A DNA stretch of 5,649 nucleotides from JBOGEN01 sp050743265 (lineage in GTDB: Bacteria; Actinomycetota; Actinomycetes; JBOGEN01): positions 1-5,649 of the forward strand of contig JBOGEN010000179.1 in the NCBI GenBank assembly GCA_050743265.1, read 5' to 3'. Positions 1-5,649 of this stretch are shown piece after piece. Position 1 is the stretch's first letter. Every line of letters begins with the position of its first letter. The notes under the pieces were generated by a model. That model was not told where the DNA came from and did no database searches. It saw nothing but the letters and a program-made list of their open reading frames with translations. The translations under genes and the position numbers were made by a program.

Positions 1-893
1 GTACCGTCGGCGGCCGGGCGACGGCGGGGGCGGCGCGCACCGGACGACGCGTCCGCCTCGTCCCCCTCAGCGGGCACGGGCGCTCGGCCGAGCGCCCGGT
101 CGCGCGCGCCGCGGACGCGCTCAGGGATCGCGTGCACCGGCGTCCCGGTGACGACGAGCAGGCCGAAGAGGAGCAGCAGCCCGAGGATCGGCGTCGCGAC
201 GTACGAGGTGAGCGCCGTCACGAGCGGCGCGGAGATGACGTAGCCGACGACCCCGCCGCCCTCGCGCATGTCCAGGGCACCGTCGGAGGGCGTGGGGACC
301 TCGTGCACGACGTGCGCCAGCGCCGCACTCCCCACGAGCAGCGCGGCCAGCCCGATGAGCACCGGGCCCGTCGCCGCACTGCGCTCCGGATGGCGCAGCA
401 GGCGTGCGCCCAGGAAGACGAGGAGTACCGGGGTGACCAGGCCGACGACGCCGAGCGTGCCGGCGACGACCGCGTGCACGCTGTGTCCCACGGGGCCCGG
501 CAGGGCCCACCACTCGCCCGCGGCGACGACGAGGGCGACCCCGAGGAGTCCGAAGCCGACGCCGTCGCGGCGCAGCGCAGGGTCGAGGTCGCGGGCACCG
601 CGGCCGATGCCGCGAAGCGCCCGGCCGACGAGGTGGGCCGTGCCGAGCCACAGCGCCCGGACGAGCCGGTAGAGCACGGTGAACGGGGACGGGATGACGT
701 CGGCAAGGGTCGGAGCAGCACGCGCGGTCTTGCGGGTCCGCGCCGTCGACGTCGTCCGCGGGCGGGACGACGTCGTGCGCGACTTGGACGCGGCGGTGCG
801 GGTCTTGCCGGACGCCTTGGTGGTGGCGTTCCGGGAGGTCGACCCGGTACCCGACCGCGTCCGCGTCGCAGAGGCGGACGCACGACGTGCCAT
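1..893 (-). CDS. ftsK: DNA translocase FtsK, N-terminal part (partial, cut by left edge)
   Basis: FtsK is a septum-anchored DNA pump that clears chromosome DNA from the closing division site. Only the first 297 residues are in the window, read from the ATG at 893-891 to the edge without a stop. Residues 1-60 are a basic, Ser/Thr/Arg/Lys-rich disordered tail beginning MARRASASATRTRSG, as is common in actinobacterial FtsK. A membrane domain follows, with hydrophobic segments at about 112-127 (GLLGVALVVAAGEWW), 139-163, 177-195 and 213-250. The last is long enough for two spans or a re-entrant stretch. The EWW and GPVGHSVHAVVAG strings and the end of the domain (LLVVTGTPVHAIPERVR) match the FtsK 4TM region as I know it. 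Residues after 260 begin the charged, Pro/Ala-rich linker. The RecA-like motor and gamma domain lie outside the window. The reading was made by direct translation. No good Shine-Dalgarno precedes the ATG. The identification is strong, and the start is probable. Confidence 0.88.
   Translation of the reverse strand, partial: MARRASASATRTRSGTGSTSRNATTKASGKTRTAASKSRTTSSRPRTTSTARTRKTARAAPTLADVIPSPFTVLYRLVRALWLGTAHLVGRALRGIGRGARDLDPALRRDGVGFGLLGVALVVAAGEWWALPGPVGHSVHAVVAGTLGVVGLVTPVLLVFLGARLLRHPERSAATGPVLIGLAALLVGSAALAHVVHEVPTPSDGALDMREGGGVVGYVISAPLVTALTSYVATPILGLLLLFGLLVVTGTPVHAIPERVRGARDRALGRAPVPAEGDEADASSGARRPRRRPAADG
77..98. repeat. 22-bp perfect palindrome inside ftsK
   Basis: The stretch is its own reverse complement over 22 bases with no spacer (core CGCTCGGCCGAGCG, flanked by CGGG on the left and CCCG on the right). 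It lies in the part of ftsK that encodes the linker after the membrane domain (about residues 266-272, RALGRAP). It could be a protein-binding site, a cruciform or mRNA hairpin, or a by-product of high G+C. No function can be assigned from the sequence. Confidence 0.6.
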
Positions 894-900
894 GACCTGC

Positions 901-906
901 AGGTTA
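901..906 (-). promoter_or_regulatory. Possible -10 element for a leaderless ftsK transcript
   Basis: On the minus strand the hexamer TAACCT (TANNNT pattern) ends seven bases before the ftsK ATG. This would place the transcription start at or next to the A of the ATG. Leaderless mRNAs of this kind are frequent in actinobacteria, and the lack of a well-spaced Shine-Dalgarno upstream of ftsK fits. No convincing -35 hexamer is visible. The hexamer overlaps a 10-bp palindrome (ACCTGCAGGT, 895-904). This is weak, pattern-only evidence. Confidence 0.25.
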
Positions 907-927
907 CCGGTCCAGCGTGCCGTGCCG

Positions 928-961
928 CCGCGGCCACGCGGCGCGGCGCGGCGTGTCGCGG
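928..961 (-). terminator. GC-rich inverted repeat between the response regulator and ftsK, possible terminator
   Basis: On the minus strand, CCGCG and CACGC pair with GCGTG and CGCGG downstream. This gives a ten-pair stem with a small internal bulge and an 11-base loop. It sits in the 81-bp gap (894-974) between the stop of the response regulator gene and the start of ftsK, where the upstream operon would be expected to end. The upper loop region holds three tandem CGCGG units on the plus strand (937-951), so alternative foldings exist. No T-tract follows, so a classical Rho-independent terminator is not shown. Confidence 0.3.
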
Positions 962-974
962 CCTCCGGACGAGG

Positions 975-1655
975 TCAGCCCTGGTCTTCGCGCGCCGCGG
1001 CCCCTGCCGCCGGCCCGTCGTCGCGCTCAGGGGTGACCGCGTCGAGCCCGGCACGCAGCCGCTCGACACGGGAGGCGAGCGTGGCCACGTCGTCCAGGAG
1101 CGCCATGTCCTTGGCATCGTCAAGTCGGCCCCGGAGCAGGGCGGTCTGCTCCTCGACCGCGGCGAGGCGGCCGGAGAGCTCGCGGACGACGCCGGACGCC
1201 CCGTGCGCGTCGGCGGGGACGAGCTGGTGGTGCAACAGCTGGGCCTGTTCCTCGAGACGCTTGTTCTTGCGGTGGAGGTCGACGAAGACCGAGACCTTGG
1301 CCCGCAGCACCCACGGGTCGAACGGCTTGGTCAGGTAGTCGACCGCCCCGGCGGCGTACCCGCGGAAGGCGTGGTGCGGCTCGGAGTGGATGGCGGTGAG
1401 GAAGATGACGGGCACGTCCTTGGTCTTGTCCCGCCGCTTGATGTGCGCCGCGGTCTCGAATCCGTCCATGCCCGGCATCTGCACGTCGAGGAGGATCACC
1501 GCGTACTCGTCCGCGAGGAGCGCCTTGAGCGCCTCTTCGCCGGAGTTCGCGCGGACCAGCGTCTGGTCGAGGGACGACAGGATCGCCTCGAGCGCCAGCA
1601 GGTTCTCGGCCCGGTCGTCGACCAGCAGGATCCTGGCCCGCTCCACGGTGCTCAC
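975..1655 (-). CDS. Single-domain response regulator with helical C-terminal extension
   Basis: A 226-residue protein. Residues 8-122 form a complete receiver domain with the acidic pair D13/D14 (ILLVDDRAEN), phosphoacceptor D57 (VILLDVQMPGMDG), T87 (IFLTA) and K110 (YLTKPF). All phosphorylation residues are present. From about 123 to 205 the sequence is rich in Leu, Glu, Arg and Lys with heptad-like spacing (HRKNKRLEEQAQLLHHQL, later SRVERLRAGLD). This suggests a coiled-coil or dimerisation helix, ending in an Ala/Gly/Asp tail. No DNA-binding, GGDEF, EAL, HD-GYP or PP2C output domain is seen. The GTG start overlaps the cheB stop as GTGA, which favours translational coupling; its own ribosome site is poor. 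It is last in the cassette. It is probably phosphorylated by the upstream hybrid kinase and may act by protein contact, perhaps on CheB or CheR (inference). The receiver call is certain, the role is not. Confidence 0.9.
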   Translation of the reverse strand: MSTVERARILLVDDRAENLLALEAILSSLDQTLVRANSGEEALKALLADEYAVILLDVQMPGMDGFETAAHIKRRDKTKDVPVIFLTAIHSEPHHAFRGYAAGAVDYLTKPFDPWVLRAKVSVFVDLHRKNKRLEEQAQLLHHQLVPADAHGASGVVRELSGRLAAVEEQTALLRGRLDDAKDMALLDDVATLASRVERLRAGLDAVTPERDDGPAAGAAAREDQG

Positions 1656-2242
1656 GACACGCGTCCGTTCGCGAGCAGCGTGGTGAGGCGCCGGGCCAGC
1701 CCGTCCAGATCCGCGACGTCCTGGACCGCGCCGGTGGCCACCGCAGCAGCCGGCATGTCGGGCTTGACCGCGGTGGCCGGATCCTGGGCCATCGTGTGTC
1801 CTCCCCGCTCCCTCACGTGGCGGACTCCCGCCGCACCGTCGACGTTCGCCCCGGTGAGCACGATCCCCACGAGCTCTGCACGGTAGCGGTCCGCGGCGGT
1901 CTGCAGGGTCACGTCCACAGCAGGCCGGCAGTGGTGGACCGCCTCATCCGTCGACAACGCCAACCCGTCGCAGTCGACGAGCAGATGGTAGTCCTCGGGA
2001 GCCACGTACACGGTGCCGTCCACGAGAGGTTCCTTGTCGTCCGGTTCGACCACACGGCGACCGGTACGCCGGGCGAGCAACGGGGCCAGGTCGGACGGGA
2101 TCCCCCGCCTCGGCCCCCGGTGCAGCACGGTCACCAGCGGCACCGGCAGCGGGTCGGGGAGGCCCTCGAGGAGGGCGCAGACCGCGTCGAACCCACCCCA
2201 GGACCCGCCGACCACGACCAAGCGCACCGCGCTCGCGCTCAT
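1652..2242 (-). CDS. cheB: CheB-type protein-glutamate methylesterase, catalytic domain only
   Basis: A 196-residue protein matching the CheB C-terminal esterase domain in full, with no N-terminal receiver. CheB hydrolyses glutamate methyl esters (and can deamidate Gln) on target proteins, reversing CheR. The catalytic triad can be read as S14 in VVGGSWGG, H41 in TVLHRGP and D135 in VLTGANVDGAAG. Other family strings are CRPAVDVT (105-112) and MAQDPATAVKPDMPAAA (151-167). The SWGG form at the nucleophile differs from the STGG of classical chemotaxis CheB and is seen in stand-alone CheB-like proteins. The ATG at 2242-2240 overlaps the cheR stop as ATGA and has a strong GGAGG five bases upstream, so the start is well supported. 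Without a receiver, the phosphorylation-triggered relief of autoinhibition known for CheB cannot happen in cis. The enzyme is either always active or controlled by a partner. Its target is unknown. Confidence 0.9.
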   Translation of the reverse strand: MSASAVRLVVVGGSWGGFDAVCALLEGLPDPLPVPLVTVLHRGPRRGIPSDLAPLLARRTGRRVVEPDDKEPLVDGTVYVAPEDYHLLVDCDGLALSTDEAVHHCRPAVDVTLQTAADRYRAELVGIVLTGANVDGAAGVRHVRERGGHTMAQDPATAVKPDMPAAAVATGAVQDVADLDGLARRLTTLLANGRVS

Positions 2243-3072
2243 CCCGTCCTCCGGTAGATCTTCTCCAAGTGGTCCACGTCCGCGTACCGCTGGGCGAAGG
2301 GGGTGAGGCGTACCGACTCCTTGTGCCCCAGCGCGAGGACGCCGAAAGGCACGAGACTGTCCCAGAAGAGCCGGTGCACCCGCTCCTGCAGGTGAGTGTC
2401 GAAGTAGATCATGACGTTGCGGCACACGATGACGTGGAACTCGTTGAAGGAGCGGTCGGACACGAGGTTGTGCTGCGCGAAGACCACGTTGCGCAGCAGC
2501 CCCCGGTCGAACCTGGCCCCGTCGTAGCCGCTCACGTAGTAGTCCGAGAACGACCGCGACCCCCCGGCGGACAGGTAGTTCTCGGTGTACTGCTGCATCC
2601 TGGCCAGCGGGAACACCCCGTCCGCCGCCGCACGCAGCACCGCCTCGTCCATGTCGGTCGCGTAGATGCGGCTGCGCTCGTACAGGCCGACCTCGGTGAG
2701 CAGGATGGCCAGCGAGTACGTCTCCTCGCCCGTGGCGCACCCGGCGTTCCACACCCGCAGGAAGGGGTACGTGCGGAGCACCGGCACGACCTTCTCCCGG
2801 AAGGCGGAGAAGAACGTGGGGTCGCGGAACATCGACGTCACGTTCACCGTGAGGTCGGAGAGCAGGCGTCCCATGGCAGGCTCGTCGTGCAGCACGCGGT
2901 CGAGCAGCCCGGTCAGCGTGGCCACCCCCTCGGCGTGGACGCGACGCCAGAGGCGCCGGCGGACGGACGCGCGAGCGTAGTGCCGGAAGTCGTACCCGTA
3001 GCGGCGAAACACCCCGTCGAGGATCAGGTCGACCTCGAGGTCCTCGGGGTCGTCCCGGCCGTCTCCCGCCAT
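2239..3072 (-). CDS. cheR: CheR-type SAM-dependent protein-glutamate O-methyltransferase
   Basis: A 277-residue protein, close to the usual CheR length. CheR moves a methyl group from S-adenosylmethionine to glutamate side chains of receptors. The N-terminal helical domain covers about 10-70. The family string TVNVTSMFRDP (75-85) is followed by the SAM-binding motif WNAGCATGEETYSLAI (108-123), the acidic ribose-binding strand IYATDMDEAVLRAA (136-149) and the conserved CRNVMIYFD (217-225). All core motifs look intact. I chose ATG 3072-3070, which has a purine-rich GGGGGTGG four bases upstream. An in-frame GTG at 3108 would add 12 residues but has a weaker upstream site and no family support. 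The gene follows the hybrid kinase stop by 41 bases (5 with the GTG start) and overlaps cheB by ATGA. No chemoreceptor is encoded nearby, so the methyl acceptor is unknown. It could be the kinase itself or a distant receptor (inference). Confidence 0.92.
   Translation of the reverse strand: MAGDGRDDPEDLEVDLILDGVFRRYGYDFRHYARASVRRRLWRRVHAEGVATLTGLLDRVLHDEPAMGRLLSDLTVNVTSMFRDPTFFSAFREKVVPVLRTYPFLRVWNAGCATGEETYSLAILLTEVGLYERSRIYATDMDEAVLRAAADGVFPLARMQQYTENYLSAGGSRSFSDYYVSGYDGARFDRGLLRNVVFAQHNLVSDRSFNEFHVIVCRNVMIYFDTHLQERVHRLFWDSLVPFGVLALGHKESVRLTPFAQRYADVDHLEKIYRRTG
2248..2252 (-). promoter_or_regulatory. Ribosome binding site of cheB
   Basis: GGAGG on the minus strand, five bases before the ATG at 2242-2240. 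It lies inside the last codons of cheR. It is the best Shine-Dalgarno in the window and fixes the cheB start. With the ATGA overlap it suggests that CheB is made both by re-initiation and by direct loading. Confidence 0.75.
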
Positions 3073-3113
3073 CAGGCCACCCCCGCGGACCTCCCGTCCA
3101 GCTCGCACGGCGC

Positions 3114-5649
<2,536 letters not shown>

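Noticed and set aside
218..1123. 301-residue minus-strand frame covering the regulator end and ftsK
   Set aside because: It is Arg/Ser/Pro-rich without motifs. The ftsK reading in another minus frame gives proper membrane segments and runs unbroken to the edge.
132..1886. 584-residue open frame on the plus strand, opposite ftsK, the regulator and cheB
   Set aside because: It crosses three genes with clear family motifs on the other strand. Its translation is Arg/Gly/Asp/Glu-rich with no domain pattern, as expected for the antisense of high-GC coding sequence.
3106..3108. GTG as the start of cheR, adding 12 residues
   Set aside because: It is possible, but the added residues are Gly/Arg-rich and outside the family pattern, and the ATG at 3072 has a better purine-rich site upstream.

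Overview
The window is about three-quarters G+C and every supported gene lies on the minus strand, densely packed. The N-terminal half of a typical actinobacterial FtsK (basic Ser/Thr-rich tail followed by a membrane domain), together with the base composition and codon use, points to a high-GC Actinomycetota. A Cellulomonas-like member of the Micrococcales is plausible but is inference.

In the direction of transcription (right to left) the layout is: (1) the C-terminal ~840 residues of a very large hybrid sensor histidine kinase, cut by the right edge, with the end of a GAF domain, a coiled coil, HisKA, HATPase_c, a long disordered linker and three receiver domains; (2) a CheR-type SAM-dependent protein-glutamate methyltransferase; (3) a CheB-type methylesterase consisting of the catalytic domain only; (4) a single-receiver response regulator with a helical tail in place of a recognisable output domain; (5) an 81-bp intergenic gap with a GC-rich inverted repeat; (6) the start of ftsK, cut by the left edge. 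Genes 2-3 and 3-4 overlap by four bases (ATGA and GTGA) and the kinase-cheR gap is short, so genes 1-4 look like one operon.

The four genes read as a signalling cassette that combines a phosphorelay kinase with a chemotaxis-style methylation/demethylation pair. No chemoreceptor, CheA, CheW or flagellar gene is present in the window, so the substrate of CheR/CheB is not evident. The first receiver of the kinase lacks the phosphoacceptor Asp, the conserved Thr/Ser and the conserved Lys and appears to be a pseudo-receiver. The other two receivers and the separate response regulator keep all key residues. CheB has no receiver of its own, so the separate response regulator could supply phospho-control in trans (inference). 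FtsK is probably unrelated housekeeping and simply the next gene downstream.
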